From contig NZ_JAAGAA010000005.1 of NCBI RefSeq assembly GCF_010435965.1, positions 186,001 to 250,000 of the forward strand: a DNA stretch of 64,000 bases. The letters run 5' to 3'. This stretch comes from Crenobacter caeni (lineage in GTDB: Bacteria; Pseudomonadota; Gammaproteobacteria; Burkholderiales; Chromobacteriaceae). This document shows, piece by piece, positions 30,347 to 39,475 of this stretch (positions are counted from its first letter, which is position 1; every line of letters starts with the position of its first letter). Below the pieces are notes generated by a model. It was not told where the DNA came from. It made no database searches and saw only the letters and a program-made list of their open reading frames with translations. Both the position numbers and the translations under genes were made by a program.

Positions 30347-31981
30347 CTAGACGGGCACCCTGAGCGCCTGGCGCATCAGCTTGCCGGTCGCGTTGCGCGG
30401 CAGCGCGGTCTCGCTGACATGGATGCTGGCGGGCACCTTGTACGCGGCCAGGCGCGCGGCGGCGAACGCGCGGATCGCGTCGGCGTCGCGCGGCGCGCCC
30501 GCGCGCACCACCACCACGGCTTCCAGCCGCTCGCCCAGGCGCTCGTCGGGCACCGCCAGCGCGGCGGCCTCCAGCACGTCCGGGTGTGCGGTCAGGCAGT
30601 GCTCGACTTCGGAGAGCGAGAACTTCTCGCCGCCGCGGTTGACCACTTCCTTGCTGCGCCCGGTAAGCGAAACGAGGCCGTCGGCGTCGACAAAGCCGAT
30701 GTCGCCGGTGGCGAACCAAGCGCCATTGAACGAAGATCGGTCGAGTTGCCCGTCCTGCCAGTAGCCGTCCATCAGCGTGACGCCGGCAAACGCGAGTTCG
30801 CCCTCGACGCCGGCCGGGCAGGGCGTGCCGTCCGGTGCCTGCGCCCGCACCCGCATGATCGGCGAGACCAGGCCGCTGGCCTTCGGGTGTTCGAAGAAGA
30901 GCTCGCCGCTGTTCACGCAGCCGGCGCCGCCGGTCTCGGTCATGCCGTAGCCGACGCCCTGCATTGCCTCGGGCAGCGCGCGCGCGATGCGGCCGGACAA
31001 GGACTCGGGGACGCCGGCGCCGCCGTAGCCGAGCGCCAACAAGTGACCGAGCCGCGCCGGATCGAACGCCGGGTGGCTGATCAGGTCGACCTGCATCGCC
31101 GGCGAGCCGTTGAAGGTGGTGACGCCGTCTTCCTGCATCGCGCGGATCGCCTCGGCGGCATCCCATTTGTGCATCAGCGCAAGTTCGCGCCCGCCGCGCA
31201 GGCCGGCGACGAACTGCGCCATCAGCCCGGAGACGTGAAAGAGCGGCACCGCGACCAGGCTCTTGATGCGCCGGCCGGCGGCGCGCGCGATCAGCGCGGG
31301 CTGCGCCATCGCGCCGACCGCGGCGAAGAAGTCGAAGTTGAACGCGCCCTGCGCCAGCGCGCGCTGCGAGAGCAGCACCGCCTTGGCACGCGCGCTGGTA
31401 CCCGAAGTGAACAGCACCGCGGCGGTGTCGTCAGGCGAAACCTGCGGCCAGGCCTCCGGCGCCGGGCCGGCCAGGGTTGCCATGTCCAGCGTGGCGGCGC
31501 CGTCGACGCCGACCACGGTCAGATCGCCCAGCCGTCCGTCTAGCCTGGCGAGCCGGTCGGCGTCGGCGATCAGCCAGCTCGCTTCGGCGTCGGCAAGCGC
31601 GTGGGAAAGCTCCTCGCCCTGCCACCAGCTATTGAGCGCGCACGGCACGGCGCCGGCTTTCAGTACCGCGTAGAAGGCGACCAGCCACTCTGGGCGGTTG
31701 CGCATCGCGATCGCGACCCGCGTGCCGCGCGCAAGCCCCTGCGCGAGCAGGCCGGCGGCCACGCGTTCGACCTCGGCGAAGTAGCCATTAAAACTCAGCT
31801 GTTTGCCCAGGTAGGACAGGAAGATGGCGTCGCCGTGGCGGCGGCCGGCTTCCAGCGCGTCGTTCAGCGTCGCAGGCGCGTTGCGGAACACCACCATCCC
31901 GCCTTGTTCGGCCAGTTCGAACGGTGCGCCCGGCGCGGTCAGTTGCGCGTACGCGGTCTTCCACTTGTCTATCGTGCTCAT
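30347..31981 (-). CDS. Acyl-CoA synthetase (AMP-forming), probable steroid-acid CoA ligase
   Basis: This 544-residue ANL-superfamily enzyme activates a carboxylic acid with ATP and CoA. The P-loop FTSGTSARAKAVLLS, the adenylate motif GYGMTETGG, TGDIGFVDADGLVSL and the C-terminal Lys motif RNATGKLMRQ are present. The ATG overlaps the stop of the upstream acyl-CoA dehydrogenase (ATGA). The operon suggests a steroid side-chain acid as substrate, for example a C22 or C24 bile-acid derivative; the sequence alone does not fix it. Confidence 0.87.
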   Translation of the reverse strand: MSTIDKWKTAYAQLTAPGAPFELAEQGGMVVFRNAPATLNDALEAGRRHGDAIFLSYLGKQLSFNGYFAEVERVAAGLLAQGLARGTRVAIAMRNRPEWLVAFYAVLKAGAVPCALNSWWQGEELSHALADAEASWLIADADRLARLDGRLGDLTVVGVDGAATLDMATLAGPAPEAWPQVSPDDTAAVLFTSGTSARAKAVLLSQRALAQGAFNFDFFAAVGAMAQPALIARAAGRRIKSLVAVPLFHVSGLMAQFVAGLRGGRELALMHKWDAAEAIRAMQEDGVTTFNGSPAMQVDLISHPAFDPARLGHLLALGYGGAGVPESLSGRIARALPEAMQGVGYGMTETGGAGCVNSGELFFEHPKASGLVSPIMRVRAQAPDGTPCPAGVEGELAFAGVTLMDGYWQDGQLDRSSFNGAWFATGDIGFVDADGLVSLTGRSKEVVNRGGEKFSLSEVEHCLTAHPDVLEAAALAVPDERLGERLEAVVVVRAGAPRDADAIRAFAAARLAAYKVPASIHVSETALPRNATGKLMRQALRVPV

Positions 31982-33102
31982 GCCACCACCCCGATCAGTC
32001 GTGCGTAACGCGCGCGCTGGTACACGCTGTCGCCCAGCAGAGCTTCCAGCACCTGCACGCGCTTGAGGAAAAGGCCGACGTCCAGCTCGTCGGTGACGCC
32101 GATGCCGCCGTGCAGTTGCACCGCCTCGTCGGCGACGGCAAGCGCAGTCTCGCCGGCCATGCCCTTGGCGAGTGCGGCGGGAAGGGCGAGGTCTGCGTCG
32201 GTGTCCAGCGCGGCGACGGCGGCCTGCACGCAGCTCTCGGCGAGCTCGATACGGGTGAACAGCCGCGCCATGCGGTGCTGCAGCGCCTGGAAGGCGCCGA
32301 TCTTGCGGCCGTATTGCTCGCGCTGCTTGAGGTACGCCAGCGTGGTGTCGAACAGCACGCGGCTGATTGCCTGCAACTGCGCGGCCAACGCGATGCGTGC
32401 ACGCTCGAGCACGGTGTTCAGTGCCGCGTCGGCCGCCGCGCCGCGCGCGAGCAGTGCGGCTTCGTCCGCTTTCACCCCGTCCAGGCGCACGCGCGCCATC
32501 GGCTGCGCGTCGATCTGCGACAGCGGCTGGCAGCTGACGCCCGCGGTGTGCGCGTCCAGCACGAACAGCAGGGTGTCCTGGGTGTCCGCGTCGCGCGCGA
32601 CGACAAGCAGCAGGTCGGCGAACTCGCCGTCGACCACCGCGCACTTGGCGCCGTTGATGCGCCAGCCGTCTGCCTCGCGTGTCGCACGGGTAGCGATCCG
32701 CGTCGGGTCATGCCGCGCGCGCTCGTCCAGCGCCAGTGCGCCCAATTTGTCGCCGGCAGCCAGGGCCGGCAGCCAGTCGCGCTTTTGCGCGTCAGACCCT
32801 GCCGCTTCGATCAGCCCCGCCGCCAACAGGTTGCTGGCGAACAAGGGCGTGGCAGCCAGCGTGCGCGCGGCCTCGGCGAGCACCAGCGCGACGCCGGAGC
32901 GGTCGAACGGCACGCCACCGACCGCCTCGGGCAGCGCGATGGCGTTCCAGCCAAGCTCCGCCATCTCGCGCCAGGCGTCGGCGTCGTGGGTCAGGCCTTG
33001 TGCCTTGAGCTTGCGCTGGTGCGCGAGCGGCAGGCGGCCGGCGAAAAAGTCGGCCGCGCTCTCGCGCAGCATGTTCTGGTCTTCGTTCAGGACAAAACGC
33101 AT
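31978..33102 (-). CDS. Acyl-CoA dehydrogenase subunit, steroid side-chain (ChsE2/Scd-like)
   Basis: This 374-residue protein is an acyl-CoA dehydrogenase. The C-terminal FAD motif VQLHGGIGVTDELDVGLFLKR and the middle segment REQYGRKIGAFQALQHR are typical. Steroid side-chain dehydrogenases are alpha2beta2 heterotetramers made by adjacent genes; this one is paired with the acyl-CoA dehydrogenase ending three bases upstream. GGAGG precedes the start. Its partner carries the other half of the FAD/substrate site; which subunit holds the catalytic base was not resolved. Confidence 0.85.
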   Translation of the reverse strand: MRFVLNEDQNMLRESAADFFAGRLPLAHQRKLKAQGLTHDADAWREMAELGWNAIALPEAVGGVPFDRSGVALVLAEAARTLAATPLFASNLLAAGLIEAAGSDAQKRDWLPALAAGDKLGALALDERARHDPTRIATRATREADGWRINGAKCAVVDGEFADLLLVVARDADTQDTLLFVLDAHTAGVSCQPLSQIDAQPMARVRLDGVKADEAALLARGAAADAALNTVLERARIALAAQLQAISRVLFDTTLAYLKQREQYGRKIGAFQALQHRMARLFTRIELAESCVQAAVAALDTDADLALPAALAKGMAGETALAVADEAVQLHGGIGVTDELDVGLFLKRVQVLEALLGDSVYQRARYARLIGVVA

Positions 33103-33105
33103 CGT

Positions 33106-34296
33106 TCAGCCTCCGCTATCGGGCAGGCCCAGCACGCGGCGGGCGAGGATGTTGAGCTGGATCTCGGAGGTGCCGCCGGCGACGGTGTAGGTGTACGCGT
33201 TCAGCCACTGGCGGGCGAGCTTGAGGAGTTCCTCGTCGTAGCCTTCGCCCTCCCAGCCCAGCGCGTCGGTGCCGGCCAGCGCCGTCAGCGTGCGGTAGCG
33301 CGTCTTGTTCTGCTCGCTGTGCAGGTACTTGAAGGTCGCCACCAGCGCCGAGACGTCCTGCCCGGCGCCGCCCGCCTCGTGGGTGCGCTCGAGCATCAGC
33401 TTGTACGCGTGCTCGTCCATCGCGCACGCGGCGACACGGTCGGTGAGCACCGCGCGGCTGTCCGGGTCGGCCTGGGCGACAAGGCGGCGGGCGAGGTCGA
33501 GAAAGTCGACGCCGGGTACGTTGTTGTCGCCGAACTTGCTCATCGCGCGGCGCTCGTGTGCGAGCAGCGCCTTGGCAAGCATCCAGCCCTCGCCCTCGGC
33601 GCCGACCAGGTTGGCCACCGGCACGCGAACGTTGTCGAAGAACACCTGGCAGAAGTGCGACTTGCCGCTGATCAGTTCGATCGGACGGGTACTGACCCCT
33701 GCGCTTGCCATGTCGATCAAGAGCATGCTGATGCCCGCGTGCTTGCCGGCCGTGGGGTCGGTGCGCACCAGCGCGTACATCCAGTCGCTGCGGTCGGCGT
33801 AGGAGGTCCAGATCTTCGAGCCGTTGACGACGTAGTCGTCGCCGTCGTGCTCGGCGCGGCAGGAAAGGCCGGCGAGATCCGAGCCCGCGCCGGGCTCGGA
33901 AAAACCCTGGCACCAGGCCACTTCGCCGCGTGCCATGCCCGGCAGGTGGCGCGCCTTCTGTTCATCGCTGCCGAATTCGAGCAGCACCGGCCCGATCATC
34001 CAGATGCCCAGGTTGACCATCGGCGCGCGGCACTTGAGGCGGGCAAGCTCGCTCTCCAGTACCCGCGTCTGGCGCGCGTCAAGCCCGCCGCCGCCGTATT
34101 CGCGCGGCCAGTCCGGCGCGAACCAGCCCTGGTCCCTCATGCGCTCGAACCACAGCTGCTGGTCCGGCTGGGTAAAGGTGAGCCGGCTGCCGGCGAGCAC
34201 CATCTCGCCTTCGGGCGGCGGCGTGCGCATCGATGGCGGGCAGTTTGCTTCCAGCCATGCGCGCACCGACGCCTTGAAATCGTTGATTTCGTTCAA
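33106..34296 (-). CDS. Acyl-CoA dehydrogenase subunit, steroid side-chain (ChsE1/Scd-like)
   Basis: This 396-residue acyl-CoA dehydrogenase has WCQGFSEPGAGSDLAGL, the FAD-binding KIWTSYADRSDW, and the C-terminal AGGTSEIQLNILARRVLGL. It starts with TTG at 34296: the ribosome-binding site AGGAGG lies eight bases upstream and no in-frame ATG fits. It is the first gene of the leftward side-chain operon and shares its upstream region with the divergent DUF1302 gene. The pair is expected to introduce the double bond into a short steroid side chain. Confidence 0.86.
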   Translation of the reverse strand: MNEINDFKASVRAWLEANCPPSMRTPPPEGEMVLAGSRLTFTQPDQQLWFERMRDQGWFAPDWPREYGGGGLDARQTRVLESELARLKCRAPMVNLGIWMIGPVLLEFGSDEQKARHLPGMARGEVAWCQGFSEPGAGSDLAGLSCRAEHDGDDYVVNGSKIWTSYADRSDWMYALVRTDPTAGKHAGISMLLIDMASAGVSTRPIELISGKSHFCQVFFDNVRVPVANLVGAEGEGWMLAKALLAHERRAMSKFGDNNVPGVDFLDLARRLVAQADPDSRAVLTDRVAACAMDEHAYKLMLERTHEAGGAGQDVSALVATFKYLHSEQNKTRYRTLTALAGTDALGWEGEGYDEELLKLARQWLNAYTYTVAGGTSEIQLNILARRVLGLPDSGG

Positions 34297-34354
34297 GGTT
34301 TGTCTCCTCCTGCTTGTCGCTTGCCCCGATTGTTGTGTGGGTCCCGGGCTTGGA

Positions 34355-34362
34355 CATCGCCC
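34355..34362 (-). promoter_or_regulatory. Motif variant GGGCGATG facing the side-chain operon
   Basis: Reading leftward, TTCGGGCGATGTCC lies 58 bases before the TTG start of the first acyl-CoA dehydrogenase. It differs from GGACGATG at one base. Its spacing equals that of the copies before tesD and the aldolase gene. Confidence 0.3.
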
Positions 34363-34416
34363 GAACAGACTAACGCGATTTATGGTTTTTGAGTAATTGC
34401 TCTGCGTAGTCTTTCC

Positions 34417-34424
34417 GGACGATG
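34417..34424 (+). promoter_or_regulatory. GGACGATG motif upstream of the DUF1302 gene
   Basis: CCGGACGATGTAG lies 81 bases before the DUF1302 start. The same 11 bases GGACGATGTAG recur upstream of the YCF48-like gene (41236), making this the closest pair among the island motifs. Confidence 0.45.
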
Positions 34425-34505
34425 TAGTGCCTTTCGTTACTGCGCAGATTGTCGGACAAGGGCGAGCCGTTGGCGGATGGGCCCGGACAACGAGAGGAGA
34501 ACGAT

Positions 34506-36311
34506 ATGCAGGGAACGCAACACAAGGGGAGGCGCTGGCGCTGGGCCCCCCGGCTGCTGCCGCTGTCGCTGGCGCTGATCGGCAGCACGGCGTGGGCCGG
34601 GGACAGCATCGAATTCGACAATGGCGCCAAGATCGACTGGTCGGCGACGGTGTCGTACGGCGTCGGCGTGCGGGTGAAGGACGCGTCCGACAAGCTGCTT
34701 GCCGGTCCGCAGGCCAGCAGCAACCCGCGTGCGATCAACCTGGACGATGGCAACCGCAACTTCGGCAAGGGCGACCTCACCACCAACCGGGTCGGCCTGA
34801 ACGCCGAGATGCACCTGCAAAAGGACACGATGGGCATGCTGCTGCGCGGCACCGCCTTCTACGACGACGTCTACCACAGGGGGAACGACAACGACTCTCC
34901 GCAGACGGTCAACAAGTTCGGCGCGCCCAACGAATTCACCGACGGCACCAAGTTCTACTCGGGCGGCCGCGCCAAGTTCCTCGACCTGTACGTGTACGAC
35001 AGCTGGAACCTCGGCGGCGACCAGGTGCTGTCGGTCAAGCTCGGCAACCAGGTTGTGTCCTGGGGCGAGAGCCTGTTCTACGCCAATACCTCGGCGGCAC
35101 AGGTGCCGGTCGACGCGGTCAAGGGCCTGTCGCCGGGCACCGAGGTGAAGGAGATCCTGCTGCCGGTGCCGCAGGTGTCAGCGATGCTCGAACTCTCGCC
35201 GCGCCTGAGCCTGATGGGCTACTACCAGTTCCAGTGGAAGGGTACCGAGCTGCCGCCGGTGGGCTCCTACCTGTCGAGCACCGATATTCTCGGCCCTGGT
35301 GCGCAGTTTATCCGCACGGGCTTCGGCGTGCCCAACGCCGGAGTATCGGTACCTGATCCCCGCGTACAGGGCAAGCTTGGCGCCAATTACACCCCGTTTG
35401 CCGGCAAGGAAGACCCGAAGGACAGCGGGCAGTTCGGCCTGGGCGCGCGCTGGGGGGTTAGTGAAGAAACCGAACTGTCGGCGTACTACCTGCAGTACCA
35501 CGACAAGAATCCGAACGTGCGCATGAATTACGGCAGGATGCCGGGCTGCTACGCCAGTCCAAATGCAGCCGCTTGTTCCCCTGCCAATCCAGCGTTTGGT
35601 GCTTTCAACGGCACCTGGCTGCCTAATCCGGTCTCCTACAACGAGGTCTATTTCGAAAACATCAAGCTTGTCGGTGCTTCCTTGTCGACCCGGATCGGCG
35701 AGACCCAGGTCGGCGCCGAACTGACCTATCGCGACGGCGTGCCGATGCTGGTCAATACCCCGCTGGGGCCGACTGCGAGCAAGGGCAAGGCGACCCAGGC
35801 GCAGGTCTCGTTTATTCGTGTGTTGGGGCACAGACCGTGGGCGAGCGCGACCACGCTGATGGGCGAACTGGTATGGACCCACGGCATCAGCGTCGACAAG
35901 GCGTACGGCGCGGCCAACCTGGCCGGCCTCAAGGCGCCCGGCAACCGTCCGCTGTTCGGCAGCAGCGACCAGTTCGTTTATGAGACCAGCAACGCCCAGG
36001 GGCAGGTCACCGGCGAGCGCGACAAGAACGGCTACGGGCTGACGCTGGGGGTGGACCTCTCTTACCCGGGCATCGTCCCGGGTTGGGACCTGAAGGTGCC
36101 GCTGCGCGCCGTATGGGTGCAGGGCATGTCGCCGATCTCGACCCTCGCGTCTGCCGACGGCGACTTCCGCTACTCGGCAGGGATGGAGTGGAAGTACCTG
36201 GGCAACCTCGAACTGGGCCTCTCCTACGTCGGCTATACCCGCCCGGACCCGGTCTACCGCCAGTTGGGCGACCGCGACTACGTGTCGGCGTACGCCAAGT
36301 ACAGCTTCTGA
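34506..36311 (+). CDS. DUF1302 outer-membrane protein, candidate steroid porin
   Basis: This 601-residue protein has a signal peptide (cleaved near AWAGDS) and a beta-rich body with alternating aromatic residues (for example VGLNAEMHL, LSLMGYYQFQW, LELGLSYVGY) ending in Phe, as outer-membrane barrels do. DUF1302 proteins are uncharacterised but occur beside DUF1329 genes in steroid, bile-acid and other hydrophobic-compound degraders. GAGAGGAG sets the ATG at 34506. With DUF1329, YCF48-like and RND genes nearby it probably carries a hydrophobic substrate across the outer membrane; this is inferred. Confidence 0.85.
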   Translation: MQGTQHKGRRWRWAPRLLPLSLALIGSTAWAGDSIEFDNGAKIDWSATVSYGVGVRVKDASDKLLAGPQASSNPRAINLDDGNRNFGKGDLTTNRVGLNAEMHLQKDTMGMLLRGTAFYDDVYHRGNDNDSPQTVNKFGAPNEFTDGTKFYSGGRAKFLDLYVYDSWNLGGDQVLSVKLGNQVVSWGESLFYANTSAAQVPVDAVKGLSPGTEVKEILLPVPQVSAMLELSPRLSLMGYYQFQWKGTELPPVGSYLSSTDILGPGAQFIRTGFGVPNAGVSVPDPRVQGKLGANYTPFAGKEDPKDSGQFGLGARWGVSEETELSAYYLQYHDKNPNVRMNYGRMPGCYASPNAAACSPANPAFGAFNGTWLPNPVSYNEVYFENIKLVGASLSTRIGETQVGAELTYRDGVPMLVNTPLGPTASKGKATQAQVSFIRVLGHRPWASATTLMGELVWTHGISVDKAYGAANLAGLKAPGNRPLFGSSDQFVYETSNAQGQVTGERDKNGYGLTLGVDLSYPGIVPGWDLKVPLRAVWVQGMSPISTLASADGDFRYSAGMEWKYLGNLELGLSYVGYTRPDPVYRQLGDRDYVSAYAKYSF

Positions 36312-36341
36312 CCCCGACCTGACAAGCAAAGGAATTCAGCC

Positions 36342-37715
36342 ATGCAACAACACGCACTCCGTATCGCCGTTACCGGCGCCCTGGCCCTGTTCGCGGCCCA
36401 GGCGATGGCCGCTGTCTCCGCCGCCGAAGCGGCCCGCCTGGGCAAGGACCTGACCTGCGTCGGGGCCGAAAAGGCCGGCAACGCCGACGGCTCGATCCCG
36501 GCGTTCTCCGGCAAGTGGCTCGGCGCGCAGGCGAACCCGGGCTGGAAGATGAACGCCGGCAGCCATGCCTCCGACGTCTACCCGAACGAGAAGCCGCTGT
36601 TCGTGATCACCGCCGCAAACATGGACCAGTACGCGGCCAGGCTTAACGACGGTCAGAAGGCGCTGCTGAAGAAGTACCCGTCGACCTACAAGATGCCGGT
36701 CTACCAGAGCCGCCGTGACTTCCGTTACCCGGACTACGTGTGCGACACCGCGCTGGAGAACGCGAAGGGCGCCAAGGTGACCGACGGCGGCATGGGCGTC
36801 GACGCTACGACCGGTGCCGTCCCGTTCCCGATCCCGAAGAGCGGCACCGAGGCGCTGTGGAACATGCTGCTGCCGCACCGTCCATTTAGCGTGAATACGG
36901 TGCGCGACAACGCGACGGTCACCAGCAACGGCATCATCTGGGGGCGCCTGAAGTCGGTCGGCCTCACGCCGGCGTACGACCCCAAGGTGCGCAGCAAGAC
37001 CAGCGACGGCGTGTACTCGTACTACATGACTTCCGCCTTGCTGCCCGAGCGCGAGAAGGGCGGCGTCACCGTGTCGCACGAGCCGTACAACTTCGCGAAG
37101 AACTACCGCCTGGCCTGGCGTTACGACCCGGGCACCCGCCGCGTGCGCCAGGTGCCGGGTTACGGCTTCGACCAGCCGACTGCCGGGGTGGGTGGCAGCA
37201 TGGTGATCGACGAGGACCGCCTGTTCAACGGTTCGCCCGAGCGTTACGACTGGAAGCTGGTCGGCAAGCGCGAGATGTACGTGCCTTACAACGCGTACCG
37301 TGTGGCCAGCCCCAAGCTCAAGTACAAGGACCTGCTGACGCCGAACCACCCGAACACGGAGCCGATGCGTTACGAACTGCACCGCGTGTGGGTGCTCGAG
37401 GGCAAGCTCAAGCCCGGCATGCGCCACCTGTACTCCAAGCGCGTGATGTACCTCGACGAGGATAGCTGGCACGGCCTGTACTCCGACCAGTACGACGGCC
37501 AGGGCAAGCTGTGGCGCGCGGCGGTCGCGCATCACTACTACTCGCCGGACTTCAGCGGGTGGTTCAACTCGACAACCTTCTACCACGACCTCAACTCGGG
37601 CTCCTACGTCGCGTACGGCATGCTGAACGAGCAACCGAAGTCCGATGTGCTGAACGCCGGCGGCCTCAAGCCGGAAGACTTCACCGCCGACACCGCGCGC
37701 CGCGCCGGCAAGTAA
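36342..37715 (+). CDS. DUF1329 periplasmic/outer-membrane protein
   Basis: This 457-residue exported protein has a signal peptide cleaved near AQAMA. DUF1329 proteins are predicted to have a LolB/LppX-like half-barrel that could bind a lipid or sterol. Many Tyr/Trp residues support a hydrophobic ligand site (RLAWRYDPGTRRVRQVPGYG and HHYYSPDFSGWF). It begins 30 bases after the DUF1302 gene and ends in a strong terminator, so the two form one unit. It may act as periplasmic carrier for a DUF1302 channel; no homologue has a proven function known to me. Confidence 0.85.
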   Translation: MQQHALRIAVTGALALFAAQAMAAVSAAEAARLGKDLTCVGAEKAGNADGSIPAFSGKWLGAQANPGWKMNAGSHASDVYPNEKPLFVITAANMDQYAARLNDGQKALLKKYPSTYKMPVYQSRRDFRYPDYVCDTALENAKGAKVTDGGMGVDATTGAVPFPIPKSGTEALWNMLLPHRPFSVNTVRDNATVTSNGIIWGRLKSVGLTPAYDPKVRSKTSDGVYSYYMTSALLPEREKGGVTVSHEPYNFAKNYRLAWRYDPGTRRVRQVPGYGFDQPTAGVGGSMVIDEDRLFNGSPERYDWKLVGKREMYVPYNAYRVASPKLKYKDLLTPNHPNTEPMRYELHRVWVLEGKLKPGMRHLYSKRVMYLDEDSWHGLYSDQYDGQGKLWRAAVAHHYYSPDFSGWFNSTTFYHDLNSGSYVAYGMLNEQPKSDVLNAGGLKPEDFTADTARRAGK

Positions 37716-37730
37716 GCGCTTGCGTGGACA

Positions 37731-37754
37731 GGCCCGGCGACGCCGGGCCTTTTT
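37731..37754 (+). terminator. Intrinsic terminator after the DUF1302-DUF1329 unit
   Basis: A perfect GC-rich palindrome (GGCCCGGCG / CGCCGGGCC) followed by TTTTT, 15 bases after the DUF1329 stop. Confidence 0.88.
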
Positions 37755-37778
37755 CTTGCCATGGAAAGGGAGGGCTGC

Positions 37779-38558
37779 ATGCAGCAAAAACTGATCGAGC
37801 GCTTCTCGCTCGCGGGTGAGGTTGCGCTGGTGACCGGCGCCGGGCGCGGCATCGGCCGCGCGATCGCGCTGGCGTACGCCGAAGCCGGCGCCGACGTGGT
37901 CTGCGCGGCGAGAAGCCCGGACGAGATCGGGGAGACCGCGCGTCTGGCGCGCGAAACGGGGGTACGGGCGCTGGCGGTGACCTGTGACGTCAACGACGAG
38001 GCGGCGCTCGCGCAGCTGGTGGACGCCACGTGCGAGGCGATGGGTAAGCTGACCCTGCTCGTCAACAACGCGGGCGGCGCCGCGCCGAACAAGATGCTCA
38101 AGACCTCGGCCGACGCGTTCGACGCGGCGATGCATTTCAACGTGACAAGCGCGTTCCGGCTCTCCGCGCTGGCGGCCCCGCGCATGCAGGCGGCCGGCCA
38201 CGGCGCCATCGTCAACATCACCTCGGGCGCCGCGCGCTACGCGCAGAAGCACTTCACCGTGTACGGCGCGGCCAAGGCCGCGCTGACCCAGCTTACCCGC
38301 CTGATGGCGCAGGATTTGGCGCCGCTGATCCGCGTCAACGCGATCGCGCCGGGGCCGATCGCGACCGACGCGCTGGAGAAGTTCCTCGACGAGACCGCGC
38401 GCGGCAAGATGGTCGCAGGCACGCCCCTGGCCCGGCTGGGGACGGTCGACGACATTGCTGCTGCCGCGCTCTACTTGGCAAGTCCGGCCGCCAGCTGGGT
38501 GACCGGCAAGGTGATCGAGGTCGACGGCGGTGCCGAAGCGTCGGTGTGGCCGTTCTAG
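37779..38558 (+). CDS. Short-chain dehydrogenase/reductase
   Basis: This 259-residue NAD(P)-dependent SDR has the Rossmann motif TGAGRGIG, NNAGG, and the active-site S-Y-K (ITSGAARYAQKHFTVYGAAK). The start at 37779 follows AAGGGAGGG; the ATG at 37761 has no ribosome-binding site. It lies between two terminators, so it is a single-gene unit, and no GGACGATG motif precedes it. In this setting it probably oxidises or reduces a steroid hydroxyl or keto group; position unknown. Confidence 0.85.
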   Translation: MQQKLIERFSLAGEVALVTGAGRGIGRAIALAYAEAGADVVCAARSPDEIGETARLARETGVRALAVTCDVNDEAALAQLVDATCEAMGKLTLLVNNAGGAAPNKMLKTSADAFDAAMHFNVTSAFRLSALAAPRMQAAGHGAIVNITSGAARYAQKHFTVYGAAKAALTQLTRLMAQDLAPLIRVNAIAPGPIATDALEKFLDETARGKMVAGTPLARLGTVDDIAAAALYLASPAASWVTGKVIEVDGGAEASVWPF

Positions 38559-38578
38559 CGGTGTGGCAGTAAGCGGCA

Positions 38579-38602
38579 AGGCCGGGCTTGCCCGGCCTTT
38601 TT
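38579..38602 (+). terminator. Intrinsic terminator after the SDR gene
   Basis: An 8-base stem (AGGCCGGG / CCCGGCCT) with loop CTTG runs into TTTT, 20 bases after the stop at 38558. Confidence 0.88.
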
Positions 38603-38625
38603 GCTGGCCCGCGGCTGGTCCGTTT

Positions 38626-38633
38626 GCACGATG
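38626..38633 (+). promoter_or_regulatory. Motif variant GCACGATG upstream of the SDR-MaoC-thiolase unit
   Basis: GTTTGCACGATGCCCC lies 54 bases before the SDR start at 38688 and 23 bases after the preceding terminator, so it is well placed for a promoter. One mismatch to GGACGATG. Confidence 0.38.
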
Positions 38634-38687
38634 CCCCGCGTTTGGGGTCGGCGCAGGATGGGGCTGTCCAAACCACGGAGTTACGCG

Positions 38688-39473
38688 ATGAACGCAGCCC
38701 CCAACTATCCGGCCGCCTGCGGCCTCATCAAGGGCAAGTCTGTCCTGATCACCGCCGCGGCCGGCGCCGGTATCGGCTTTGCCGCCGCGCGGCGCGCGGC
38801 CGAGGAGGGGGCACGCGCGCTGATGCTCTCCGACGTGCACGAAAAACGCTTGCAGGACGCGGTCGAGACGCTGAAAAGCGAAACCGGCCTGGCCGCCATT
38901 TACGGCCAGTTGTGCGACGTGAGCGACGAAGAACAGGTGCAGGCGCTGGTCGACGCGGCCGAACACAGGCTCGGGGGCGTCGATGTGCTGATCAACAACG
39001 CAGGGCTTGGCACCAGCTGCCGCGTGGTGGATATGGCGGACGCAGAATGGGACAAGGTGCTGGCAGTGACCCTGACCGGCACCTTCCGCATGACCCGCGC
39101 CATGCTGCGCGCGATGCAGCCGCGCGGGCACGGCGTGATCGTCAACAACGCGTCGGTGCTCGGCTGGCGCGCGCAGAAGGAGCAGGCGCATTACGCGGCG
39201 GCCAAGGCCGGCGTGATGGCGCTCACCCGCTGTTCGGCGCTGGAAGCCGCCGAGTTCGGCGTGCGCATCAACGCGGTCGCACCGTCGATCGCGATCCACG
39301 CCTTCCTGAAGAAGTCCGCGCCGCAGGAGCTGCTCGACTCGCTGTCCGCCCAGGAAGCGTTCGGCCGCGGCGCCGAGCCGTGGGAGGTCGCCAACGTGAT
39401 GCTGTTCCTCGCCAGCGACTACTCAAGCTACATGACCGGTGAAGTGGTGTCGGTCAGCGCGCAGCGGGCGTGA
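38688..39473 (+). CDS. SDR, 3-hydroxyacyl-CoA dehydrogenase-like (IpdF-like)
   Basis: This 261-residue SDR has an unusual cofactor loop ITAAAGAGIGFAAARRAAEEG in place of the common TGG/TGA motif (the loop is quoted in part as ITAAAGAGIG), NNAGLG and an S-Y-K site (NNASVLGWRAQ, HYAAAKAG). The TAAAGxGIG loop resembles actinobacterial IpdF-type dehydrogenases of steroid C/D-ring breakdown. It precedes a MaoC hydratase and a thiolase at 2- and 12-base spacings, forming a dehydrogenase-hydratase-thiolase set suited to one round of beta-oxidation of a steroid CoA ester. Confidence 0.8.
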   Translation: MNAAPNYPAACGLIKGKSVLITAAAGAGIGFAAARRAAEEGARALMLSDVHEKRLQDAVETLKSETGLAAIYGQLCDVSDEEQVQALVDAAEHRLGGVDVLINNAGLGTSCRVVDMADAEWDKVLAVTLTGTFRMTRAMLRAMQPRGHGVIVNNASVLGWRAQKEQAHYAAAKAGVMALTRCSALEAAEFGVRINAVAPSIAIHAFLKKSAPQELLDSLSAQEAFGRGAEPWEVANVMLFLASDYSSYMTGEVVSVSAQRA

Positions 39474-39475
39474 AC

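Noticed and set aside
34742-34749. A GGACGATG copy inside the DUF1302 coding sequence
   Set aside because: It lies in the middle of a gene with no start downstream at the usual distance; treated as a chance match and as a reminder that the 8-mer is not unique.
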